DNA of 64,000 nucleotides. Source: Pseudomonas arsenicoxydans (GTDB taxonomy: Bacteria; Pseudomonadota; Gammaproteobacteria; Pseudomonadales; Pseudomonadaceae). A model generated the notes under the pieces. The model worked only from the letters and a program-made list of their open reading frames with translations. It made no database searches and had not been told where the DNA came from. Made by a program: the position numbers and the translations under genes. The DNA lies in assembly GCF_006438915.1 (NCBI RefSeq), contig NZ_RCZE01000012.1, forward strand, positions 1 to 64,000. The letters are read 5' to 3'. Below are positions 8,024-16,049 of the stretch, piece after piece; positions within the stretch are counted from its first letter, which is position 1; each line of letters begins with the position of its first letter.

Positions 8024-9127
8024 ATGCTGCTTTCTCTCGAACCCCGCGGCCAGCAATCGCGCCTGATGCTCTGGTGCTCGCCGTTGCTCGCGGCGGCCCT
8101 GACGCTGGGCTGTGGCTCATTACTGTTTATCGCGCTGGGCCACGATCCGTTGCTGACCTTGCACACCTTGTTGATCGCGCCGATCAGCGACGGGTATGGC
8201 GTCTCGGAACTGTTGGTCAAAGCGTTGCCGATATTGCTCTGTGCATTGGGGCTCGCCGTGGCTTATCAGGCGCGGATCTGGAACATCGGCGCCGAAGGTC
8301 AATTGTTGCTCGGCGCGTTGGCCGGCAGTGCCTTGGCGGTGAACATCATCGACCTGCAAAGTCGCTGGGCGCTGGTGTTGATTCTGCTGGTCGGCACCCT
8401 GGCCGGCGCGGCGTGGGCCGGACTGACTGCGTGGTTGCGCACGCGCTTCAACGCCAATGAAATCCTTACCAGCATCATGCTCAATTACGTCGCACTGAAC
8501 CTGCTGCTGTTCTGTGTCCATGGGCCGTTGAAGGATCCGGCAGGGTTCAATTTTCCGGAGTCGGCGATGTTCAGTGACTTCAGCCGTTTGCCGTTATTGA
8601 TGGAGGACGGTCGGGTCCACGCCGGGGTGTATTTCGCCTTGCTGGCGTTGGTCGCGGTGTGGGTTTTGTTGCAGAAAAGCTTTATCGGTTTCCAGATTAA
8701 AGTGCTGGGGCTGGACAAGCGTGCGGCGGGTTTCGTCGGGTTTCGCGAGAAGCGCTTGATCTGGCTGGCGTTGTTGATCAGCGGCGGTTTGGCGGGCCTG
8801 GCCGGCGTATGTGAAGTGACCGGCCCTATCGGCCAATTGGTGCCGCAAGTCTCGCCGGGCTACGGCTATGCGGCGATCACCGTGGCGTTTCTCGGGCGAC
8901 TCAATCCCATCGGCATTCTATTTTCCAGCCTGTTGATGGCGCTGCTGTACATCGGCGGTGAGAGCGCGCAGATGAGCATGAACCTGCCGCAAGCCATCAC
9001 CCAATTGTTCCAGGGAATGATGCTGTTTTTCCTGCTGGCCAGCGACGTACTGATTCTCTACCGACCGCGTTTGAATGTGCGCTGGGCCCGCCGCGCGCCA
9101 GCCACCGTACCTGCAGGAGCGCTGTGA
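8024..9127 (+). CDS. ABC transporter permease, BMP-type nucleoside/purine uptake (1)
   Basis: A 367-aa integral membrane protein of the BPD_transp_2 (branched-chain/nucleoside-like) permease family with about eight to ten hydrophobic segments. The family signature is seen in IWNIGAEGQLLLGALAG and in ANEILTSIMLNY. The ATG at 8024 is 11 nt after the ATPase stop and has a GGAG box; the reading frame extends further upstream but would overlap the ATPase. It should form a heteromer with the next gene product. Confidence 0.92.
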   Translation: MLLSLEPRGQQSRLMLWCSPLLAAALTLGCGSLLFIALGHDPLLTLHTLLIAPISDGYGVSELLVKALPILLCALGLAVAYQARIWNIGAEGQLLLGALAGSALAVNIIDLQSRWALVLILLVGTLAGAAWAGLTAWLRTRFNANEILTSIMLNYVALNLLLFCVHGPLKDPAGFNFPESAMFSDFSRLPLLMEDGRVHAGVYFALLALVAVWVLLQKSFIGFQIKVLGLDKRAAGFVGFREKRLIWLALLISGGLAGLAGVCEVTGPIGQLVPQVSPGYGYAAITVAFLGRLNPIGILFSSLLMALLYIGGESAQMSMNLPQAITQLFQGMMLFFLLASDVLILYRPRLNVRWARRAPATVPAGAL

Positions 9128-10053
9128 TGGATATCGATCTGCTGAGCAATATTTTCTACGCGATGGTCCGTTGCGGCACGCCGTTGCTGTTAGTGGCGTT
9201 GGGTGAATTGATCTGCGAGAAGAGCGGCGTGCTCAACCTCGGCCAGGAGGGGATGATGCTGTTTGGCGCGGTGATTGGTTTTATCGTCGCGCTGAACAGC
9301 GGCAACCTGTGGCTCGGTGTGCTGTTGGCGATGCTCGCCGGAATGCTGTTGTCGTCGCTGTTTGCCTTGGTGGCGTTGGTGTTTAACGCCAATCAAGTGG
9401 CCACCGGGTTGGCGCTGACGATCTTCGGCGTGGGCCTGTCGACGTTTGTCGGAGCGGCATGGGTTGGTAAACCGCTGGCCGGGTTTGAGCCGGTGGCGAT
9501 TCCGTACTTGAGCGAGATTCCGCTGATCGGGCGGATGCTGTTTGCGCAGGATCTGTTGGTGGATCTGTCATTCGCGCTGTTTGCGCTGGTGGCGTGGCTG
9601 ATTCTGAAAAGTCGCGTCGGATTGATCATTCAAGCGGTCGGGGAAAACCCGGACGCGGCCAGCGCGATGGGCTTGCCGGTGCTGGGCGTGCGCACGCTGG
9701 CGGTGTTGTTTGGCGGTGCTATGGCCGGGTTGGCCGGGGCGTATCTGTCCCTGGCGTACACACCGATGTGGGCGGAGAACATGAGCGCCGGGCGCGGCTG
9801 GATTGCGCTGGCGCTGGTGGTGTTTGCCAGTTGGCGGGTGTGGCGGTTGCTGCTGGGGGCGTACCTGTTCGGGCTCGCCAGCATCCTGCATCTGGTGGCG
9901 CAGGGGTTGGGGCTGGCGATTCCGTCGAGCCTGCTGGCGATGCTGCCGTATGTCGCGACCATCGTGGTATTGGTGCTGCTGTCGCGGGATGCGGTGCGCA
10001 CACGGCTGTATGCGCCGGTGTCGTTGGGGCAGCCGTGGCGGGGTGGGCATTAA
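9127..10053 (+). CDS. ABC transporter permease, BMP-type nucleoside/purine uptake (2)
   Basis: A 308-aa permease of the same family as its upstream neighbour, with the related motif SGVLNLGQEGMMLFGAVIG and ANQVATGLALT. The ATG at 9127 overlaps the upstream stop by one base, indicating translational coupling; an in-frame GTG at 9124 is a possible alternative, and AGGAG lies 8 nt upstream of the ATG. With the ATPase and permease 1 it forms the three-gene core of the importer. The unit is closed by a REP pair. Confidence 0.92.
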   Translation: MDIDLLSNIFYAMVRCGTPLLLVALGELICEKSGVLNLGQEGMMLFGAVIGFIVALNSGNLWLGVLLAMLAGMLLSSLFALVALVFNANQVATGLALTIFGVGLSTFVGAAWVGKPLAGFEPVAIPYLSEIPLIGRMLFAQDLLVDLSFALFALVAWLILKSRVGLIIQAVGENPDAASAMGLPVLGVRTLAVLFGGAMAGLAGAYLSLAYTPMWAENMSAGRGWIALALVVFASWRVWRLLLGAYLFGLASILHLVAQGLGLAIPSSLLAMLPYVATIVVLVLLSRDAVRTRLYAPVSLGQPWRGGH

Positions 10054-10068
10054 GGGTGACTCTCCCGG

Positions 10069-10170
10069 CCTCTTCGCGAGCAAGCCCGCTCCCACATTGG
10101 AATTCTGTCGGTCATTAATCATGAGTTCGACTCGGTCAAATGTGGGAGCGGGCTTGCTCGCGAAGAGGCC
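10069..10170. repeat. REP pair, tail-out arrangement
   Basis: Two REP sequences in inverted orientation: TTCGCGAGCAAGCCCGCTCC then, after about 39 bp, the complement beginning TGTGGGAGCGGG. The TGTGGG ends face inward, the opposite of the common 90-bp REPIN in this window. It overlaps the 3' end of the minus-strand gene at 10119. Confidence 0.9.
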
Positions 10171-10559
10171 CGAATTGGCAACACCTGCACAACGCCCCAC
10201 GCCAATTCAAAGACCAGGAAAACCACCAGCAACGAACTGGCCCCGTGGAGCAAGGCGTACAACTGCCAAGCCGAAAACAGAAATCTACCAACCGCGTCAT
10301 ACCGCCCAAACACCTGCTGCGGATCGCGAATCCGCAGCACCGCCCAAACGCACACAATCGACCCCAACAGATTCGCCATCAGCATGTGCATCGGCTCAAA
10401 CGCCGGTAGCGTTCCAGGCAAATCCAACGCCTGGCTCAACCCCGTCAACCCGCTATGCAAAATCGCAAAACTCCACGGCGTGGCAAACGCCGCCGTCACG
10501 ATCAAGTCATACCAGGCACTGCCCCGCACCAACCGGCGATATTGCGCTGAAGTCCACAT
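10119..10559 (-). CDS. Small predicted inner-membrane protein, MerR-controlled candidate
   Basis: About 146 aa with three to four hydrophobic segments (LIVTAAFATPWSFAIL, MLMANLLGSIVCVWAVL, AWQLYALLHGASSLLVVFLVF). I do not recognise a named family. The ATG at 10559 has GGAG 8 nt upstream; an ATG at 10577 is possible but lacks a box and would leave almost no leader from the predicted promoter. The last roughly 17 residues (SSRASPLPH and following) are encoded by the REP pair, so the natural C-terminus has probably been extended by repeat insertion. It is divergent from a MerR regulator, whose operator-like promoter points towards this gene. Confidence 0.75.
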   Translation of the reverse strand: MWTSAQYRRLVRGSAWYDLIVTAAFATPWSFAILHSGLTGLSQALDLPGTLPAFEPMHMLMANLLGSIVCVWAVLRIRDPQQVFGRYDAVGRFLFSAWQLYALLHGASSLLVVFLVFELAWGVVQVLPIRASSRASPLPHLTESNS

Positions 10560-10591
10560 CGGCCCTGCTCCATACATTCGAGGAGCAACAA

Positions 10592-10622
10592 GGCTAAAGC
10601 CTGGAGTATGCTCCAGGGTCAA
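10592..10622 (-). promoter_or_regulatory. MerR-type promoter/operator between membrane protein and MerR gene
   Basis: A perfect 7+4+7 palindrome, CCTGGAG-TATG-CTCCAGG (10600-10617), lies directly after a TTGACC -35 element (minus strand, 10617-10622). With the long 18-19-bp spacer typical of MerR-activated promoters, the -10 would fall at about 10592-10598 (TTTAGC or TTAGCC). Direction is towards the membrane protein gene at 10559. Confidence 0.7.
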
Positions 10623-10641
10623 GCCCTCTCGAGACGTCAAT

Positions 10642-10992
10642 ATGCGCATCGGTGAATTAGCCCAGGCCAGCGCCGTCAGCCGCGATACGCTGCGGTTTTA
10701 CGAGCAACGCGGATTGATCGCGGCGCAACGCAGCGCCAATGGTTATCGCGACTACCCGGCAGACATGGTGCAACTGGTGCAGTACATCAAGACCGCTCAG
10801 CGACTGGGTTTTACCCTCGGCGAAATCGGCAACAGCGTCGCAGCAATCTGGCAGTCCCCCGACCCGGACAGCGCCGTCACGCAACTGCTGCAAGACAAAC
10901 TCAAACTGATCGAAACCCGAATGGATGAACTCGGCGCGTTGCGTCACGAGTTGCAACAACGGCTCGGGCAACGCTGTCCACTGAATCCGTGA
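10642..10992 (+). CDS. MerR-family transcriptional regulator
   Basis: A 116-aa MerR regulator. The N-terminal winged helix has MRIGELAQASAVSRDTLRFY, ERGLI-type wing residues (EQRGLIAA) and GYRDY, followed by the coiled-coil dimerisation helix. The C-terminal effector region is very short with a single cysteine (QRCPLNP), so it lacks the paired-cysteine metal site of CueR or ZntR and may sense an organic or redox signal. It sits divergently from a small membrane protein with a clear MerR-style promoter between them, and 25 nt upstream of an SDR gene. Confidence 0.9.
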   Translation: MRIGELAQASAVSRDTLRFYEQRGLIAAQRSANGYRDYPADMVQLVQYIKTAQRLGFTLGEIGNSVAAIWQSPDPDSAVTQLLQDKLKLIETRMDELGALRHELQQRLGQRCPLNP

Positions 10993-11017
10993 TCCTCTTT
11001 TTTTAAGGAAGCCACTC

Positions 11018-11707
11018 ATGTCCAAGGCAAAAACCGCGCTCATCATCGGAGCCTCCCGAGGCCTGGGCCTAGGCCTGGTGAAAACCCTGCTGGCCGACGG
11101 CTGGCAAGTCACCGCCACCGTACGTAACCCACAAAACGCCGAGGCGCTGCAAGCGCTGGGCAAGGTGCGGGTCGAGAAACTCGACATGGACGATCAGTCT
11201 GCGGTGATCGCCCTCGCCCAACAGCTCAAAGGTGAAATGTTCGACCTGTTGTTCGTGAATGCCGGGGTCAAGGGTCCGGCAGTTCAAACGCCAGGGGGAG
11301 GCGCGACACTGGCCGACGTCGGTCAACTGTTTTTCACCAATGCGGTGGCGCCGATCAACCTGGCCCAGCGTTTCGTCGCGCAGATCCGTGACGGCAGCGG
11401 CGTGCTGGCGTTCATGAGTTCCGGGCTGGGTAGCGTTACCGTGCCGGACGCTCCTGAATTGGCGCTGTACAAGGCCAGTAAAGCCGCGCTGAATTCCATG
11501 ACCAACAGCTTCGTCACGCAGCTGGGCGAACAGAAACTCACCGTGCTGTCGCTGCATCCGGGCTGGGTGAAAACCGACATGGGCGGTGAAGGCGCGGACC
11601 TGGACGTGGACACCAGCACACGCGGGCTGGTTGATCAGGTGAACGCCTACACCGGCAAGGGCGGGCATCACTTCATCAATTACAAGGGCGAAACCATTCC
11701 CTGGTAA
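11018..11707 (+). CDS. Short-chain dehydrogenase/reductase (SDR)
   Basis: A 229-aa classical SDR. The Rossmann motif GASRGLGLG is at about residues 10-18, VNAGV is present, and the active-site YKASK with an upstream Ser segment (MSSGLGSV) is intact. It resembles the CsgA-like single-domain SDRs of unknown substrate. It follows the MerR gene by 25 nt with an AAGGAAG box and is probably co-transcribed, which suggests a reductive detoxification role under MerR control. That role is inference. Confidence 0.88.
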   Translation: MSKAKTALIIGASRGLGLGLVKTLLADGWQVTATVRNPQNAEALQALGKVRVEKLDMDDQSAVIALAQQLKGEMFDLLFVNAGVKGPAVQTPGGGATLADVGQLFFTNAVAPINLAQRFVAQIRDGSGVLAFMSSGLGSVTVPDAPELALYKASKAALNSMTNSFVTQLGEQKLTVLSLHPGWVKTDMGGEGADLDVDTSTRGLVDQVNAYTGKGGHHFINYKGETIPW

Positions 11708-11710
11708 TCA

Positions 11711-11800
11711 TGTAGGAGCCGGGCTTGCCCGCGATTGCATCAACTCGGTCTCGCTGACAGACCGAGGTGCCTGCATCGCGGGCAAGCCCGGCTCCTACAG
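11711..11800. repeat. REPIN variant (GTAGGAGCCGGG type)
   Basis: A 90-bp inverted repeat with perfect 25-bp arms (TGTAGGAGCCGGGCTTGCCC and five more bases) and an inner 8-bp stem CTCGGTCT/AGACCGAG. It has the same size as the main REPIN class but a different REP sequence. A further half copy (CGGGCTTGCCCGGCG) lies near 11824; the rest of the gap to 11950 shows only the AGAGGAG box of the next gene. Confidence 0.9.
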
Positions 11801-11950
11801 GGATTTGTGTTGTCTGGTCGGGTCGGGCTTGCCCGGCGCTGCGTTTTGTCCGAAACTGCGCACCTCGCCCCCGCGGCGATCCTGGATCAGCAGACAGGGT
11901 AATCACTGAGCTGGCAACCCTGAACCCAACTTTCAGAGGAGCCGGCCAAC

Positions 11951-13309
11951 ATGCCCGCATCCCGTACCTGGTTAAAAAATCCCCTCGCGATCTTCACTGC
12001 CAATGGCCTCGATGCCCGTGGCGGCCTGGTTGTGCAAGACGGTGTGATCGTCGAAGTGCTCGCCGCCGGCCAGCAACCGTCCACGCCCTGTGGACACGTG
12101 TTCGATGCCCGCGAGCATGTGATCCTGCCGGGGCTGATCAACACCCATCACCATTTCTATCAAACCCTGACCCGCGCCTGGGCGCCGGTGGTCAACCAGC
12201 CGTTGTTCCCGTGGCTGAAAACCCTGTACCCGGTCTGGGCCCGCCTTACGCCGGAAAAACTCGCCCTCGCCACTAAAGTCGCGCTGGCCGAGTTGCTGCT
12301 GTCCGGCTGCACCACCGCTGCCGATCACCATTACCTGTTTCCCGAAGGCCTGGAAAACGCGATCGACGTGCAGGTCGAAAGCGTCCGCGAACTGGGCATG
12401 CGCGCCATGCTCACGCGCGGTTCCATGAGCCTCGGCGAGAAGGACGGCGGCCTGCCACCGCAGCAGACCGTGCAGGAAGGCGCAGTGATTCTCGACGACA
12501 GCCAGCGCCTGATCGCCGAGTACCACGAACGCGGTGACGGTGCGCAAATCCAGATCGCCCTCGCACCATGCTCGCCGTTCTCGGTGACCCCGGAAATCAT
12601 GTCTGCCAGTGCTGAACTGGCGAACAAACTCGACGTGCGCCTGCACACCCACCTGGCCGAAACCCTCGACGAAGAAGACTTCTGCCTGCAACGTTTCGGC
12701 CTGCGTACCGTGGATTATCTGGACAGCGTCGGCTGGCTCGGCCCGCGTACGTGGCTGGCCCACGGCATCCACTTCAACCCGGACGAAATCGCCCGCCTCG
12801 GCGCCGCCGGCACCGGCATCTGTCATTGCCCGAGTTCGAACATGCGCCTCGCTTCCGGCATCTGCCCGACACTGGACCTGACGGCGGCTGGCGCGTTGCT
12901 CGGGCTGGGCGTGGACGGTTCAGCGTCCAACGATGCGTCGAACATGATGCTCGAAACCCGTCAGGCGCTGTACATCCAGCGCCTGCGGTATGGCGCAGAG
13001 AAGATCACGCCGGAGCTGGTGCTGGGCTGGGCAACCAAGGGCTCGGCGAGTTTGCTGGGGCGTACCGATATCGGTGAGCTGGCGGTTGGCAAGCAGGCGG
13101 ATCTGGCGTTGTTCAAACTGGATGAGCTGCGCTTCTCCGGCAGCCATGACCCAGTGTCGGCGCTGCTGCTGTGCGGCGCGGATCGGGCGGATCGGGTGAT
13201 GGTCGGCGGCAAGTGGCGAGTGATCGATGGGCAGGTTGAGGGGCTGGACCTCAAAGGATTGATTGCTGATCACAGCCAGGCCGCTCGCCAATTGATCGCC
13301 GGCACCTAA
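11951..13309 (+). CDS. 8-oxoguanine deaminase (amidohydrolase superfamily)
   Basis: A 452-aa amidohydrolase of the TrzN/AtzB-like branch. Metal-binding residues are visible: the His cluster HHH at about 66-68 in GLINTHHHFYQ, HTHLAE near 234, AHGIH near 275 and the catalytic Asp in GVDGSASND near 322. The sequence and setting match the P. aeruginosa PA0142 enzyme, established as an 8-oxoguanine deaminase producing urate-type 8-oxoxanthine and ammonia. It lies between the nucleoside transporter and the adenine deaminase gene. The start has AGAGGAG. A generic guanine or s-triazine deaminase annotation is the main alternative. Confidence 0.88.
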   Translation: MPASRTWLKNPLAIFTANGLDARGGLVVQDGVIVEVLAAGQQPSTPCGHVFDAREHVILPGLINTHHHFYQTLTRAWAPVVNQPLFPWLKTLYPVWARLTPEKLALATKVALAELLLSGCTTAADHHYLFPEGLENAIDVQVESVRELGMRAMLTRGSMSLGEKDGGLPPQQTVQEGAVILDDSQRLIAEYHERGDGAQIQIALAPCSPFSVTPEIMSASAELANKLDVRLHTHLAETLDEEDFCLQRFGLRTVDYLDSVGWLGPRTWLAHGIHFNPDEIARLGAAGTGICHCPSSNMRLASGICPTLDLTAAGALLGLGVDGSASNDASNMMLETRQALYIQRLRYGAEKITPELVLGWATKGSASLLGRTDIGELAVGKQADLALFKLDELRFSGSHDPVSALLLCGADRADRVMVGGKWRVIDGQVEGLDLKGLIADHSQAARQLIAGT

Positions 13310-13326
13310 GGTCGATCACGGTCAAA

Positions 13327-13416
13327 TGTGGGAGCGGGCTTGCTCGCGAATGCGGTGTGTCATTCAGCATTGATGTCGACTGACACACCGCATTCGCGAG
13401 CAAGCCCGCTCCCACA
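13327..13416. repeat. REPIN (90 bp)
   Basis: Two REPs in inverted orientation with TGTGGGAGCGGG at each outer end, total 90 bp, in the gap between two convergent genes. The loop half-sites GCGGTGTGTCA/TGACACACCGC also pair. Confidence 0.95.
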
Positions 13417-13433
13417 TTGGTTTTGTGGTGGCT

Positions 13434-14522
13434 TTAGAGACCGAGCAGCGACAACATGATGAATGTCGCGAACAGCACAAAGTGGGTCATCCCTTCGATG
13501 GCGTTGGTTTCGCCATCGTTGAGGTTGATCGCGCTGACGATCAATGTCAGGAAGATCATCAGCGTCTGCACCGGTGTCATTGCCATTTGAAACGGCTGAC
13601 CGGTATACAGCGCCATCGCCTCCATCACCGGCACCGTCAGGATCACCGTCGATAGCGACGCGCCCATCGCGATGTTGACCACCGACTGCATCCGATTGGC
13701 CAGTGCCGCGCGCAATGCCGTCAGAATCTCCGGCGCCGCCGAAATCGCCGCCACCAGAATTGCCGTGATCACCGGCGGAGCGCCCGTCCCTTCCAGCCCC
13801 AGATCGAGGGTCTTGGACATCACTTCTGCCAGCGCACCAATCACCACCACACCAAACACCAACATGCCGATACTCAGCGCCACATTGACCGGTTCAGGTT
13901 CCTCTTCCGGGACTTTGCGGCGGCGTTTTTCCGGGTAGCTGTAGCTGAAAAAGTAACTGTGCGGCCCGACCTGCATCCGCAGGAACAACGCATAGAGCAC
14001 GACCATCGCACCGATGGTGAAGCCCGAATACAGTTTCCAATTGGCCTCGGGAATGAACTCCGGCACCACCATCGACACGCCCATGGCCGTGAGGATCATC
14101 ACGCTGTAGCTGCGCGCGGAGTCATCGTTGTAGGACTGCTCGCCGTGCTTGAGCCCGCCCATTAATGCGGCGAGGCCGAGGATGCCGTTGATGTCGAGCA
14201 TGACGGCCGAGTAAATCGTGTCCCGCACCAAAGTGGACGAGGCTTCGTTGCTCATCATGATCGCCAGGATCACCACTTCCACCAGCACCGCGGCCAGCGT
14301 CAGGATCATCGTGCCGTAGGGATCGCCGACTTTTTCCGCCAGCAACTCGGCGTGATGGGCGACACGCATGGAGGCGGCGACGATGAACGCAATCAGCACC
14401 AGCCCGGCGCCCAGCGCGACCGGTTGGCCGCTGTGGAGCATCCAGTGCTCCAGCGGGTACGCGACGACAGCCGCGAGCACGGCCAGCAGCAGAAATGTTT
14501 CTTGCTTGAGGAGTGTGAGCAT
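13434..14522 (-). CDS. chaA: ChaA-type sodium (calcium)/proton antiporter
   Basis: A 362-aa member of the Ca2+:cation antiporter family with about eleven hydrophobic segments. The two alpha-repeat acidic motifs are seen in VVEVVILAIMMSNE-like sequence (VLVEVVILAIM near 85) and AAISAAPEILTALRAA near 260, with an acidic, charged cytoplasmic loop (RRRKVPEEEPEPV) between the halves. It exchanges Na+, K+ or Ca2+ for protons at the inner membrane. It faces away from the deaminase gene, with AAGG ahead of its start. Confidence 0.9.
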   Translation of the reverse strand: MLTLLKQETFLLLAVLAAVVAYPLEHWMLHSGQPVALGAGLVLIAFIVAASMRVAHHAELLAEKVGDPYGTMILTLAAVLVEVVILAIMMSNEASSTLVRDTIYSAVMLDINGILGLAALMGGLKHGEQSYNDDSARSYSVMILTAMGVSMVVPEFIPEANWKLYSGFTIGAMVVLYALFLRMQVGPHSYFFSYSYPEKRRRKVPEEEPEPVNVALSIGMLVFGVVVIGALAEVMSKTLDLGLEGTGAPPVITAILVAAISAAPEILTALRAALANRMQSVVNIAMGASLSTVILTVPVMEAMALYTGQPFQMAMTPVQTLMIFLTLIVSAINLNDGETNAIEGMTHFVLFATFIMLSLLGL

Positions 14523-14663
14523 TGCAGGCCTTTTTTGCGCAGTGGAGCGAAAGCAAAGTGATGAGCTACTGACTGCGGTGCGGCGCTAACGTTTCGTTAC
14601 ACCTTAGCGCACCAGTGGATGGCAGCCGTGATCGGCCATGCACTTTTATTGGCCTTGCGGGCC

Positions 14664-14730
14664 TCATCGCGGGCAAGCCCGCTCCCACAGGTGACCGCGA
14701 TCTAATGTGGGAGCGGGCTTGCTCGCGAAG
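14664..14730. repeat. REP pair, tail-out, short spacer
   Basis: GCGGGCAAGCCCGCTCCCACA and, about 15 bp on, TGTGGGAGCGGGCTTGCTCG, with the TGTGGG ends facing inward. It lies in the 299-bp gap between divergent chaA and the BMP binding protein gene. A small GC-rich imperfect inverted repeat around 14582-14610 is the only other structure seen there. Confidence 0.85.
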
Positions 14731-14821
14731 GCCGCGACTCGGTTTCGGGTTGTTTGTTGTCTTGTTGGTCAGTAATTTGCATTGACCCTGCCAACCTCAA
14801 AACAAAATGGAGTTGGAATTC

Positions 14822-15904
14822 ATGCATAAACGTCCGCTGAAGAAGCTGCTGTGCGCCGTCGCCACCACCATCGGTCTGAGCGCCAGCCTGACCGCCAGTG
14901 CCGCCGAACCGCTGAAAGTTGGCTTCGTCTACATCGGCCCGATCGGTGACCACGGCTGGACGTATCAGCATGAACAGGGGCGCAAGGTGCTGGCCGAGAA
15001 ATTCGGTTCGCAGATCACCACCAACTATGTGGAGAACGTCGCGGAGGGCGCCGACGCCGAGCGGGTGATTCGCAACATGGCCAAGGACAACTACGACCTG
15101 ATCTTTACCACCTCCTTCGGCTACATGAACCCGACCCTGAAAGTTGCCAAGCAATTTCCCAAGGTCACCTTCGAACACGCCACCGGCTACAAACAGGACA
15201 AGAACCTCGGCACCTATTTGGCGCGAACCTATGAAGGTCGCTACGTTGGCGGCTTTCTCGCGGCGAAGATGACCAAGACCAAGAAGATCGGCTATGTCGC
15301 CTCCTTCCCGATTCCGGAAGTGATCCGCGACATCAACGCCATTCAACTGGCCCTGAACAAGTACAACCCGGGCACCGAGATCAAAGTGGTGTGGGTCAAC
15401 TCGTGGTTCGATCCGGGCAAGGAAGCCGACGCCGCCAACGCGCTGATCGACCAGGGCGTGGACGTGGTGTTCCAGCACACCGACAGCCCGGCGCCGATCC
15501 AGGCGGCTGAACGTCGCGGCGTGTATGCCGTCGGCTACGCTTCGGACATGGCGCATTTCGGGCCGAAAGCGGTGCTGACGTCCATCGTCAACGACTGGGG
15601 TCCGCATTACGTTCAAGCGACCCAAAGCGTGCTCGACCACGATTGGAAATCTCAGGATTACTGGGGTGGTTTGAAGGAAGGCACGGTTCAACTGCCGATC
15701 AGTGAGCTGGTGCCGGCACCGGTGAAAGCTGAAGCCGAGCAGATCATTGCCGACATCAAGAGCGGCGCGCTGCATCCGTTCACCGGGCCGATCAAGGATC
15801 AGGCCGGCGCAGAGAAAATTGCGGCGGGGGCGACGGCGAGCAATGCGGAGCTGGCATCGATGAACTATTACGTTGAAGGCATGAAGGCCGAGATTACGAA
15901 GTAG
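14822..15904 (+). CDS. BMP-family ABC transporter substrate-binding protein
   Basis: A 360-aa periplasmic binding protein of the BmpA/Med family, which binds purine nucleosides or related compounds. A signal peptide covers about residues 1-27 (basic start, hydrophobic core, cleavage near ASAAE). The conserved motif VGFVYIGPIGDHGWTY follows directly, then TTSFGYMNP and GYASDMAHFGP. The ATG at 14822 has GGAG 9 nt upstream; an ATG at 14807 has no box. No lipobox cysteine is seen, so it is soluble. It is the likely partner of the ATPase and permeases at 6447-10053 despite the 4.8-kb separation. Confidence 0.92.
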   Translation: MHKRPLKKLLCAVATTIGLSASLTASAAEPLKVGFVYIGPIGDHGWTYQHEQGRKVLAEKFGSQITTNYVENVAEGADAERVIRNMAKDNYDLIFTTSFGYMNPTLKVAKQFPKVTFEHATGYKQDKNLGTYLARTYEGRYVGGFLAAKMTKTKKIGYVASFPIPEVIRDINAIQLALNKYNPGTEIKVVWVNSWFDPGKEADAANALIDQGVDVVFQHTDSPAPIQAAERRGVYAVGYASDMAHFGPKAVLTSIVNDWGPHYVQATQSVLDHDWKSQDYWGGLKEGTVQLPISELVPAPVKAEAEQIIADIKSGALHPFTGPIKDQAGAEKIAAGATASNAELASMNYYVEGMKAEITK

Positions 15905-15929
15905 TTTTCCGCACTCAACACAAATTCCT

Positions 15930-16019
15930 TGTGGGAGCGGGCTTGCTCGCGAAGGCGGTGGGTCAGTCAACAGAGGTGTTGAAAGTGCAGGCCCCTTCGC
16001 GAGCAAGCCCGCTCCCACA
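15930..16019. repeat. REPIN (90 bp)
   Basis: Head-out REP doublet with TGTGGGAGCGGG ends, 90 bp in total, between the binding-protein gene and the oxygenase gene. It may stabilise or punctuate the transcript. Confidence 0.95.
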
Positions 16020-16049
16020 TTAGCCTTTCAGCGTTCTTGAGAATTGCGC

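Noticed and set aside
13327..13416. REPIN as CRISPR or terminator
   Set aside because: Only two inverted repeat arms and no array; no T-run, so intrinsic termination is unproven.
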